From: JAAYCI01 sp964370295
Lineage (GTDB): Bacteria; Bacillota; Clostridia; Oscillospirales; Ruminococcaceae
Reading direction: 5' to 3'
Assembly: GCA_964370295.1 (NCBI GenBank)
Contig: CAYJIR010000020.1
Coordinates: 1-35,161 of the forward strand
Length of the DNA: 35,161 bases
Shown: one piece after another, positions 24,434-31,697 of the stretch
How positions within the stretch are numbered: position 1 is the first letter of the stretch
Layout: every line of letters begins with the position of its first letter
Made by a program: the position numbers and the translations under genes
The notes under the pieces: generated by a model
The model's input: only the letters and a program-made list of their open reading frames with translations
Databases searched by the model: none
What the model was told of the DNA's origin: nothing

Positions 24434-25669
24434 CTAAAACACCCATTCGTCGTGCGATGGGCTTACCCGTGGCGGCTGCACACGTGGTGCCGCACTTTGT
24501 GCTAATTCCATCAGTTTTTCCCCCACTTTGTTTTCCCGAATGTCTCGCCTATCTAAAAGTAAAATGCGCAATTCTGCCGCGCGATGTTTCAAAGCATCAG
24601 ACTGCCGCCCCAAGTCTTGCGCACTTATCAAGGCCGCACGCCCAAAATTCCCGGAAAATCTTTCACACAATTGTTTGATTTCATATAATGCCTGTGCATG
24701 GGGAATTCCGGTTTTGCAACTGATAAATATAGGCATTATTCCTTTAACCAAAAGTAAATCCACTTCATTTCGTGTGTTTTCTAAATCATTTCCCTTTCCA
24801 TTCCAATTTATAACCACACTACTGCACACTTCATCAAAAAAACCACAGCGCTTCGCCGTGATATATGCATACATCTCCAGCCACACGCCTACCCCCAAAA
24901 GACAACGCCTATAAAGTGCATTTTTAAAACAAAATTCTATCTCCGTATCATGCTCTCTAATTTTCGACAACAAGCCTATCTTCTCTATTTGTGCAAACAT
25001 GTTGGCATCATAACGCAAGCGGCGTCCCTCACTATGAACACTTTTTGGCGCTTTTATACACAGAGTTTCAGCATGGGTTCCCGCACAACTCTTTTGCAAA
25101 TACCCAACAAGTCTCCCAAATTTTCCTGTGTTTTGCATCATCAAAAAAAACACCTGCAATGCCCGATTTTCAAACATTTCATCCCATTCCGTTGGCTGTA
25201 TATGCCCATACCCCTGTATGCCTGCCCCTGTTATAGCCAAAAGATCCTCTGCGGAAAAAACCGGCATATAAAACAATTTTTGTAGGTCTTCACAGGCGCG
25301 TACATTGCCAAAACGGCCTCCATAAATATCTATATGAAAAGCCGGTAAATTTAAATCTTGCGCCAGCATGCCGGCCATCACCAACATAAGGTCTTGTCCA
25401 CCGGTCAAATCCAAAACACCCCCGGCATAATCGCGCATAACAGCACTCAAAACCTTGCGAACCTGCGTAGGATTCCATGGGTCCAAATAAAAAAAACGCG
25501 GCTTTGTTTGCATCTTTTTTTGCTTAAAAAAGCGATACAAAGCCGACTCTTGAAAGAGATTGACATGGGTTTCATCACATAGGTACACCACCACTTCCGG
25601 CTTAAACACCGTAGCGCTTAGTACATTTTTGATAGGCTCTCTATCGAACAGTTTAATCAAAAAGCGCAC
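24434..25669 (-). CDS. Card1/Can2-like protein (DUF1887): CARF-type domain plus PD-(D/E)xK nuclease
   Basis: A 411-residue protein. The N-terminal ~150 residues look like a CARF/Rossmann sensor, with strand VEVVVYL-like PEVVVYLCDE and the ligand-loop motif LDLTGGQDLML (~86-96). The C-terminal part resembles the DUF1887 nuclease: WLEMYAY (E265), NEVDLLLV (D304) and FISCKTG (K319). The usual Glu of E-x-K is Ser here. Related Card1/Can2 proteins are cyclic-oligoadenylate-activated nucleases of type III CRISPR systems, but no cas gene or array is in this window. The start GTG 25669 is eight bases after AGAGG; GTG 25678 overlaps that site. It heads a four-gene operon with its own promoter. Confidence 0.75.
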   Translation of the reverse strand: MRFLIKLFDREPIKNVLSATVFKPEVVVYLCDETHVNLFQESALYRFFKQKKMQTKPRFFYLDPWNPTQVRKVLSAVMRDYAGGVLDLTGGQDLMLVMAGMLAQDLNLPAFHIDIYGGRFGNVRACEDLQKLFYMPVFSAEDLLAITGAGIQGYGHIQPTEWDEMFENRALQVFFLMMQNTGKFGRLVGYLQKSCAGTHAETLCIKAPKSVHSEGRRLRYDANMFAQIEKIGLLSKIREHDTEIEFCFKNALYRRCLLGVGVWLEMYAYITAKRCGFFDEVCSSVVINWNGKGNDLENTRNEVDLLLVKGIMPIFISCKTGIPHAQALYEIKQLCERFSGNFGRAALISAQDLGRQSDALKHRAAELRILLLDRRDIRENKVGEKLMELAQSAAPRVQPPRVSPSHDEWVF

Positions 25670-25706
25670 CTTAGCCACCTCTTCTTTTCGTTTATCACTG
25701 TGCTAT

Positions 25707-25735
25707 ATTATAACGAATATCACACAAAATGGCAA
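25707..25735 (-). promoter_or_regulatory. Promoter of the Card1-like operon
   Basis: TTGCCA (25730-25735) and TATAAT (25707-25712) on the minus strand with a 17-base spacer, just ahead of the GTG at 25669. It diverges from the rluA-family promoter. Confidence 0.8.
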
Positions 25736-25751
25736 TTTAAACCGTCCGGCT

Positions 25752-25780
25752 TTGCGTCGTTTTTATTTTTATCGTATAAT
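25752..25780 (+). promoter_or_regulatory. Promoter of the RluA-family gene
   Basis: TTGCGT (25752-25757) and TATAAT (25775-25780) with a 17-base spacer, about 70 bases before ATG 25853. Its presence shows that the long open frame starting at 25700 cannot be the real gene start. Confidence 0.7.
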
Positions 25781-25852
25781 ACAAATAGACCCTTTCAACA
25801 AAAGACATTTTTAAAAGCAATACACACCCTTTCTACACGAGGACATGCCCGA

Positions 25853-26770
25853 ATGAAACAAATTACCCCGCAACATAAACAGCGATTGGATGAATTTTTA
25901 GTCCATAAATGTCCAGGTCTTAGCAAAGGCCAACTACACAAATTTTGGCGTCAAAACAAAGTGAAAGTAAATGGAAAACGTCTTGCCATGAATAGCGAAG
26001 TTACACCCTGCGATACGATACAGCTTTTTTTGCCCCCCGAAATTGAACCTCTCGCTTTTTTATCAAAAAAACCGGGGCCAATGCCCCCCATTGTATTCGA
26101 AGACGAACACCTATTGGTTTTGCAAAAACCGGCGGGTTTGATCAGTGTTAGCATGAACAGTGAAGAGGACAGCCTCTTACTGCGTGCACAAACGCATACA
26201 GACACTTCCCACAGGCAGTTGCAATTGTGCCACCGTTTAGACACCGGCACAAGCGGCATCATTATACTTGCAAAAAACGAAACCTCTTTACACTTTGTGC
26301 AAAACTTATTGCGCGAACACCGTTTGCAAAAAACCTACCTCGCACTGTGTCTGGGCCGGTTGCAACCAGCCTCTGCCTGTGCCCAAGCCCACTTATATAA
26401 AAATCCAAAACAGGCACGTGTATTCGTGCACCATCAGGCGCAAAAAAACACCAAACCCATCGAAACATGTTATCATACCATTCAAACAAACGACGAACTA
26501 TCTCTTTTACAAGTGCGCCCACAAACAGGCCGCACTCATCAAATCCGGGCCCATCTTTCCTTTTTGGGCAACCCCATACTAGGAGACTCCAAATATGGGC
26601 GCGAGGCAGATAACCGCAAATATCACTGCCGATATCAATGCTTGTCTGCACAAAGCATTGCCTTCCCAAACGATATCAAAGGTTCTTTTTCTGCCTATAA
26701 CTCTTTGCTTTTACAAGCGGATGACCCATGGTTTACTGCTTTGGTCTGCGCAGGCGCCAAGCAACAATGA
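25853..26770 (+). CDS. RluA family pseudouridine synthase
   Basis: A 305-residue enzyme that turns uridine into pseudouridine in rRNA or tRNA. An S4-like RNA-binding domain comes first (QRLDEFLVHKCPGLSKGQLHKFW, ~10-32), followed by the synthase domain: VLQKPAGLISV (89-99), the catalytic Asp130 in CHRLDTGTSG, KTYLALC and RPQTGRTHQIRAHL. The exact target site cannot be assigned. ATG 25853 is nine bases after GAGGA and downstream of the promoter. It is monocistronic and convergent with the EamA-like gene. Confidence 0.9.
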   Translation: MKQITPQHKQRLDEFLVHKCPGLSKGQLHKFWRQNKVKVNGKRLAMNSEVTPCDTIQLFLPPEIEPLAFLSKKPGPMPPIVFEDEHLLVLQKPAGLISVSMNSEEDSLLLRAQTHTDTSHRQLQLCHRLDTGTSGIIILAKNETSLHFVQNLLREHRLQKTYLALCLGRLQPASACAQAHLYKNPKQARVFVHHQAQKNTKPIETCYHTIQTNDELSLLQVRPQTGRTHQIRAHLSFLGNPILGDSKYGREADNRKYHCRYQCLSAQSIAFPNDIKGSFSAYNSLLLQADDPWFTALVCAGAKQQ

Positions 26771-26815
26771 TTTCATCATAACCTTGAACGTATTCCTTTT
26801 TCGCAGCGAATCCCT

Positions 26816-26857
26816 TTAGCCCAATGCATACAGGACCACCAACACATAAGGCCACAT
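26816..26857 (-). pseudogene. Possible 5' stub of a partner SMR/EamA gene
   Basis: Four bases after the stop of the EamA-like gene, an ATG opens MWPYVLVVLYALG and then stops at codon 14. Small EamA/SMR proteins often occur as adjacent pairs, and this hydrophobic start resembles the first half-helix of such a partner. No continuation of the family is seen in the same or neighbouring frames. It may be a decayed partner or chance. Confidence 0.25.
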
Positions 26858-26860
26858 TCG

Positions 26861-27184
26861 CTAGCCATTTTCCTCTCCCTGAGCAAGCGAAAACAACATC
26901 ACACCACCTATAATCACAGCAGCTCCCCATTTTTGCATGCTGATATTTTCCACAAAAAACAAAACACCCCACACCACGCCCCAAGCCATCGTAACGACCC
27001 TATTTGCGTAGGCCTCGCTCAGCGGCAAGCGTTTAATGATTTGTTGCCAAACGATGGCATAAATGCCCAAAATCCCCACGGATACAGTATATAGCAGCAA
27101 AAACGGAACGCTTAAAAGCGCTTGCATCCCCGCCAATTTGGTGAACACCGGTGTAAAACTAAATATAAATATCAGCAAATGCAA
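26861..27184 (-). CDS. Small EamA/SMR-type transporter
   Basis: A protein of ~107 residues with four helices: LHLLIFIFSFTPVFTKLAG, LLSVPFLLLYTVSVGILGIYAIVW, ANRVVTMAWGVVWGVLFFV and WGAAVIIGGVMLFSLAQ. It fits the four-helix EamA/SMR (ArnE-like) drug/metabolite group; the central QQIIKRLPLSEAYA motif is typical. Such proteins normally work as dimers. The start is odd. The only standard codon is TTG 27184 with CGGGA directly before it. The good site AGAGGTG (27214-27220) points to an in-frame ATA at 27200-27202, which would give a more usual KLYTGLHLL opening. It has its own promoter at 27261-27288. Confidence 0.75.
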   Translation of the reverse strand: MHLLIFIFSFTPVFTKLAGMQALLSVPFLLLYTVSVGILGIYAIVWQQIIKRLPLSEAYANRVVTMAWGVVWGVLFFVENISMQKWGAAVIIGGVMLFSLAQGEENG

Positions 27185-27260
27185 TCCCGTATATAACTTT
27201 ATATTTTTAAAAACACCTCTTTTGCGACCCTTGTTTATCTTGGGGTTTTCATCTTTGGTT

Positions 27261-27288
27261 ATTATACCATAAAAATCAATTCTCGCAA
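27261..27288 (-). promoter_or_regulatory. Promoter of the EamA-like gene
   Basis: TTGCGA (27283-27288) and TATAAT (27261-27266) on the minus strand with a 16-base spacer, about 70 bases before the presumed start. Confidence 0.6.
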
Positions 27289-27319
27289 CATTTCCGCTTT
27301 AGCTCTATTGAGGAAAATT

Positions 27320-27940
27320 CTATTGTGATGGCTCATAAAAGAAAGCCTCTAGCAATGGCAAACTGGCAGGCTCGGTGTGTAAATATCCCATAGGCAGGCT
27401 TCCTCCTGCCGTCTCGATTAATTCTTTCACACGTTCCTTACTAAAGGATCCGCAACATTCTACAAGTCCCACACCCTCTTTCACAAAATTCTTCGCACGG
27501 TTTTTTGCCTCTTCGAAATTACGCACGGTTTCTATGCGCGTATTTCCTTTATTGGTTTTAAACACAGCGCAATCACTCTCCGGTTTATAACCTGTGTCCA
27601 TCATCATCATCATATAATCGCCTTTGTATTTTTCTTCCGTTTTTGTCGCTTGAAAAAATTCTTCGAATACTTGGTTTTGAAAATCAAAGTGGACGCAGGC
27701 GGAAATGGGTATGGAATATGAAGTGAGTTGCCGCAACTCCTCCACCATAATTGGCGAAAATGCCCCGCAACACTCTATCACACCCACACCCTCCTCTTGC
27801 CAGAGTACCACCGCACGCTTTGCCTCATCAAAATCGCGCACCGTTTCCACTCTAGAAATAAAACACCCCGGTTCAAAACAACAAAAATGTTGCGAAGGTA
27901 TATATGCATCGCCTAAAATCATAAAAACAAACTGTTTCAT
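27320..27940 (-). CDS. Tandem DUF6506-like protein (two fused copies)
   Basis: A 206-residue protein made of two copies of a ~100-residue domain. The copies align at RVETVRDFDEAKRAV/RIETVRNFEEAKNRA, EGVGVIECCGAFS/EGVGLVECCGSFS and EEFF/EAFF. Both keep the Glu-Cys-Cys-Gly motif. I assign it to DUF6506 from memory; single-domain versions of about 100 residues are usual and their function is unknown. The paired cysteines could bind metal or be redox active. AAAGGG lies nine bases before ATG 27940. It diverges from the radical SAM gene with only 46 bases between, so their promoters must overlap. Confidence 0.7.
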   Translation of the reverse strand: MKQFVFMILGDAYIPSQHFCCFEPGCFISRVETVRDFDEAKRAVVLWQEEGVGVIECCGAFSPIMVEELRQLTSYSIPISACVHFDFQNQVFEEFFQATKTEEKYKGDYMMMMMDTGYKPESDCAVFKTNKGNTRIETVRNFEEAKNRAKNFVKEGVGLVECCGSFSKERVKELIETAGGSLPMGYLHTEPASLPLLEAFFYEPSQ

Positions 27941-27986
27941 ATTCTATTCCCTTTCTTTGTCCATTTTCGCTAAAGGAGCCCTTATC

Positions 27987-29609
27987 ATGAAAATACTGCT
28001 GGTATGTTTGCATTCAAAATATGTCCATTCCGCATTAGCGGCCTGGTATTTAAAAAACACGGCACAAGCGTATGCCGAAATTGAGATTCTGGAAAGTACA
28101 ATCAAAGAGGATACAACCAGCATTTTTAACAAAATTCTATCTTATAATGCAGATTTAGTTGCTTTTTCTTGTTATATCTGGAACATTCATCTGGTGGAGG
28201 AACTTCTCTATCGCTTAAAATCGGCACAACCCTCTTTGCGCATTTTACTGGGTGGCCCCGAAGTGAGCTATCGCACCAAGGCCCTCTTTTTAAAACAACC
28301 TGCCCCGGATTATATTCTTTGCGGCGAAGGTGAAGAAGGATTTTCCTATTTGCTGCAAACGCTGGCAAACGGCCAAACCCCACGCTGTGCTTTTGGGCTG
28401 TGCACAAAAGAGCAAATATGCCGTCCACACATTTCTTGCGAAGATCCAATTTCTGCCTATACAGACGAATATTTCCAAAAATTAAACGGCCGAATCGCCT
28501 ATATCGAAACCAGCCGTGGTTGCCCATTTTCATGCAGCTACTGCTTATCGGGCCGTTTGGGAGGTGTACGTTTTTTTGAACTCTCTCGTGTTGAAAAAGA
28601 ATTAGAACGTCTTTCCATTTCCGGCACACAAACCATCAAATTTGTAGACAGAACCTTTAATTGCAACGAAAAACGTGCTTTACACATACTGCGATATTTG
28701 CTTTCACAAAACCCCCACTACAAGGGGGTTTGCTATCATTTCGAGATGGCGGGAGACTTGATAACACCCGCCATGATAGAATTGCTAAACTCGGCTCCTA
28801 AAGGTTTATTTCAAATAGAAGTGGGTGTGCAAAGTTTTAACGAAGCCACACTGCACGCTATCCACCGTGCTACCAATATTGACAAAGTATGCAAAACCAT
28901 GCGCACCTTACTAAAAAAAGGCCATGTACACATTCATATGGATTTGATAGCCGGCCTTGCCTTAGAAGATTTTTCCTCTTTCCGCAAGGGTTTTGACAAA
29001 TTATTTTCTCTGCAAGTGCACCGTATTCAACTGGGCTTTTTAAAACGCTTAGAGGGCAGCCCCTTAGCACAACAAAAAAATGTTGGACAATTTTCAAAAC
29101 AGCCACCATACGAAGTTCTATCCACCCCCTGGCTCAATGAAAAAGAACTTTTAAAACTACATGCCGTTGAAAGCGCCCTGGACCGTCTTTACAACAGCGG
29201 CCGTTTTAAAAGTGTATTTCTGGCCGCACTGCAAAACGGGTGTAGTGCCTTTGATTTATTCTTAGATTTTGAAACAACGCATCCGGGTTTTTACAAAGAG
29301 ACCCCTTTTGAATGTGCACAAAAAGTCCTTTCTTATTTTTCCGACATTTTGGGTGAGGCATATACAAAAGACTTAATGAAAGAACAATGGTTAAAAATTA
29401 ATTCCTCTGGTGTGATGCCTCTTTGTTTGCAAGATAAAACCCAAAAGGGCATTTTGCAAAAAACATATAAAACAGACCCACGTATACCTTCAGTAAAACG
29501 TTCTGCGGCTGTATTATACCATGCTAAGGAAATTGTATATGTAGACTATACCCAAAAAGATCCTGTGCTACAGGAATTTACTGTTAAGCGAATTCCTTTT
29601 ACTGGTTAA
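27987..29609 (+). CDS. B12-binding-domain radical SAM protein (DUF4080-type)
   Basis: A 540-residue protein. Residues 1-140 form a cobalamin-binding-like Rossmann domain (MKILLVCLHSKYVHSALA, LVAFSCYIWNIHLVEELL, ILLGGPEVSYR, DYILCGEGEEGF). Residues ~168-400 are the radical SAM core, with the cluster cysteines C179, C183 and C186 in SRGCPFSCSYC. The C-terminal ~130 residues match the extra domain called DUF4080. Members are usually annotated as putative methyltransferases or MiaB-like enzymes, but the reaction is unknown. The true start is ATG 27987 with AAGGAG eight bases before; the frame upstream is only the antisense of the DUF6506 gene. Confidence 0.9.
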   Translation: MKILLVCLHSKYVHSALAAWYLKNTAQAYAEIEILESTIKEDTTSIFNKILSYNADLVAFSCYIWNIHLVEELLYRLKSAQPSLRILLGGPEVSYRTKALFLKQPAPDYILCGEGEEGFSYLLQTLANGQTPRCAFGLCTKEQICRPHISCEDPISAYTDEYFQKLNGRIAYIETSRGCPFSCSYCLSGRLGGVRFFELSRVEKELERLSISGTQTIKFVDRTFNCNEKRALHILRYLLSQNPHYKGVCYHFEMAGDLITPAMIELLNSAPKGLFQIEVGVQSFNEATLHAIHRATNIDKVCKTMRTLLKKGHVHIHMDLIAGLALEDFSSFRKGFDKLFSLQVHRIQLGFLKRLEGSPLAQQKNVGQFSKQPPYEVLSTPWLNEKELLKLHAVESALDRLYNSGRFKSVFLAALQNGCSAFDLFLDFETTHPGFYKETPFECAQKVLSYFSDILGEAYTKDLMKEQWLKINSSGVMPLCLQDKTQKGILQKTYKTDPRIPSVKRSAAVLYHAKEIVYVDYTQKDPVLQEFTVKRIPFTG

Positions 29610-29687
29610 AAAACACTCTTAAACCATGCATAGCCAGCCACAAATACCAGGCGTATTCCCATCATTCACTCTCCACAATCAAGCAAG

Positions 29688-31343
29688 CTATTTTCGTGAG
29701 TCCTTTTTCGGTGTGAACCCTATATTTAATGTTTTGTCGTACATTGTATAGGTGTTTTTCCCTTTGCTTTTCGATTGATACATAGCAAGGTCGGCCGCAT
29801 TGAACAAATACTCAAAATTCGCACCATCTTTTTGTGCCTTTGCAATGCCCACACTGCAAGAAATTTCGATGCTTACATGGTTTTCTGCATGATACGTTTT
29901 CTTCATCCGTTCACACAATTTCTCTGCTTTTTCCTCTATGATTGCCAAAGGCACCGGCCCCATTAAAAACACCACAAATTCATCGCCACCCACTCTTCCA
30001 ATAAGGTCATGGTTTCTAAACACCATTGCAATTTCGGCATATATTTCTCGCAGCACCGCATCGCCCACCGAATGCCCCATATTATCGTTTATACTCTTGA
30101 AATTATCCAAATCGAACATATACAAGGCACCTTCTCCGCCCTCTTGCAAATACTCGTTTAGTTTTGCGCTAAATGCACTTTTATTATAAGCCCCTGTTAA
30201 AAAGTCTCTCTCGGCTCTATGGCGAAGTTCCAGTTCTTCTTGTTTTTCGCTGTGGATTTCGTCCATGGTTAAAATAGCAATTACATCCCCGGTTTCTTCC
30301 ACCATTGTGATTTTTATACGCATGCGATACCAAAGATATTCTTCACCCACAGTTTGAACTCCGGTGTTGTCTTTGGCAGGTTCAATTTTTTTCGAACGAA
30401 ATTCACACTCTTTTTCGCTTCTGCCGGCTTCATATTCTTGCACCAAAACAGCCGGAGACATGGAAAGAACTGTGTCTACATCCTGCGGATGCGTAAACAA
30501 GCACACTTGCTTAGAAAAAAAACTAGAGGCTTGTGCCAAATGCTCAAGAGGCATTTGCTTGCCACTTAAAACAAGCTTGTTAATGATATCTTTTGTGCAA
30601 TTCATTTCTAAAATGATGGTGGCATAGTGAAACACCACCGAGGTAATCATTTTATCTTCGTCAATTTTCCCTTCCAGTTCTTTTGTCTTTTTCTCGTAAA
30701 AACCCAAATTGAAAATTTTTATCATCAACAGCACCATGATATAAAAGAACGATAAAATAAGCGTTGATATCACTATTTCCTGCACGGCCAAATTCAGTGA
30801 GAAATAAGGAATATTAAACATGTATGCGTTATAAATCAAATATACAATCAACAATGAAACCAACATCAGTAAATTCTTATAAAACCCCTTGTCATCCATT
30901 ATCTTTCTCATGGTTTTTAGCGGTATTAAGACAATAAAAAGGGTTAATGTGATTAGCTGGGCCGCAAACGACAAGAGATTGACAAGGGCATAATCATTTT
31001 GCATCACCTCGAACATAGACTTTTGGTATGCAATGGCCAATGCTGCCACAATAACATGCCTAAGCACAAACAAGTGCAACAAAGACCCCAATGCCACACC
31101 CACTCTTGCAGAAATGTTTGCTTTAAAAAGCAAACAAAGCTCTGCTGTTAATACAAAAAGGCAAATCAAATACGGTATGGTGGGGTTCACATAGGCTTCT
31201 TGTAGCAAAAACGGTGCCACCAAAGCATTGGCAACACAAACCAAAAAAAGCGAAATGCGGTGAAAACGCAAGGCATCGCTTAAGCTGTAGCATAAGTAAA
31301 AATTCAAGGTGGAGTGCATCATAACAACAATGGCCGAAAGCAT
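29688..31343 (-). CDS. Membrane diguanylate cyclase (GGDEF)
   Basis: A 551-residue sensor. The first ~212 residues have six or seven membrane helices. A short coiled linker (EKKTKELEGKIDED) and a PAS-like cytoplasmic region (~235-365) follow, then a GGDEF domain (~375-540). The active-site motif GGDEF is at 452-456 and is intact, and RNHD at 443-446 is a proper RxxD inhibition site five residues before it. It should make c-di-GMP from GTP with product feedback. Start choice is unsettled. ATG 31343 has no good site, while GGAGG (31370-31374) sits eight bases before an in-frame ATC at 31359-31361, which gives a full first helix. A long leader with repeats precedes it. Confidence 0.92.
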   Translation of the reverse strand: MLSAIVVMMHSTLNFYLCYSLSDALRFHRISLFLVCVANALVAPFLLQEAYVNPTIPYLICLFVLTAELCLLFKANISARVGVALGSLLHLFVLRHVIVAALAIAYQKSMFEVMQNDYALVNLLSFAAQLITLTLFIVLIPLKTMRKIMDDKGFYKNLLMLVSLLIVYLIYNAYMFNIPYFSLNLAVQEIVISTLILSFFYIMVLLMIKIFNLGFYEKKTKELEGKIDEDKMITSVVFHYATIILEMNCTKDIINKLVLSGKQMPLEHLAQASSFFSKQVCLFTHPQDVDTVLSMSPAVLVQEYEAGRSEKECEFRSKKIEPAKDNTGVQTVGEEYLWYRMRIKITMVEETGDVIAILTMDEIHSEKQEELELRHRAERDFLTGAYNKSAFSAKLNEYLQEGGEGALYMFDLDNFKSINDNMGHSVGDAVLREIYAEIAMVFRNHDLIGRVGGDEFVVFLMGPVPLAIIEEKAEKLCERMKKTYHAENHVSIEISCSVGIAKAQKDGANFEYLFNAADLAMYQSKSKGKNTYTMYDKTLNIGFTPKKDSRK

Positions 31344-31417
31344 GTAAAAGATTCCGTTGATACGCCCTTCCTCCCTTCCAATGTATGGAGATGATGCAAA
31401 GATGCAATGACTTTATT

Positions 31418-31447
31418 TTCTGTAAATAAGTCTTCTGTAAATAAGTC
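31418..31447. repeat. Perfect 15-bp tandem duplication in the GGDEF leader
   Basis: TTCTGTAAATAAGTC occurs twice in a row (31418-31432, 31433-31447). ATAAGTC appears again at 31503-31509. The 354-base gap 31344-31697 also has an 8-bp inverted pair, TGCAAGCA at 31483-31490 and TGCTTGCA at 31570-31577. No gene is seen in the gap; these may be protein-binding sites or parts of a structured leader. Confidence 0.8.
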
Positions 31448-31623
31448 TCAGGTTTAGACTATTTTTTGTGCAATTGAGCATCTGCAAGCAAGAATGCGAC
31501 ATATAAGTCTATTTCCCACCTTTTCAGCATGAAACAATTCTATAAGTATATGTCATCTTTGTCTGCACATGCTTGCACGCAAAAATGTGATTTTTTTAAA
31601 ATTTCAGAGTGATATATAAATAT

Positions 31624-31651
31624 ATTATAAACTTATACACAAAAAAAGCAA
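31624..31651 (-). promoter_or_regulatory. Candidate promoter of the GGDEF gene
   Basis: TTGCTT (31646-31651) and TATAAT (31624-31629) on the minus strand with a 16-base spacer, in a very AT-rich stretch. If used, the transcript has an untranslated leader of roughly 260 bases. Confidence 0.45.
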
Positions 31652-31697
31652 TACTGGAATATCCATTTGCACACAATCCTTTTATCGCTTGATCCCT

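Noticed and set aside
23821..24678. 285-codon open frame on the plus strand
   Set aside because: Antisense to the NlpC-like and Card1-like genes, Pro/His-rich, no binding site or family match.
24434..25669. Type III CRISPR locus around the Card1-like gene
   Set aside because: No direct-repeat array, Cas10, Csm or Cmr gene anywhere in the window.
26733..26984. 83-codon open frame on the minus strand
   Set aside because: A shifted-frame shadow of the EamA-like gene running into the antisense of the RluA-family gene.
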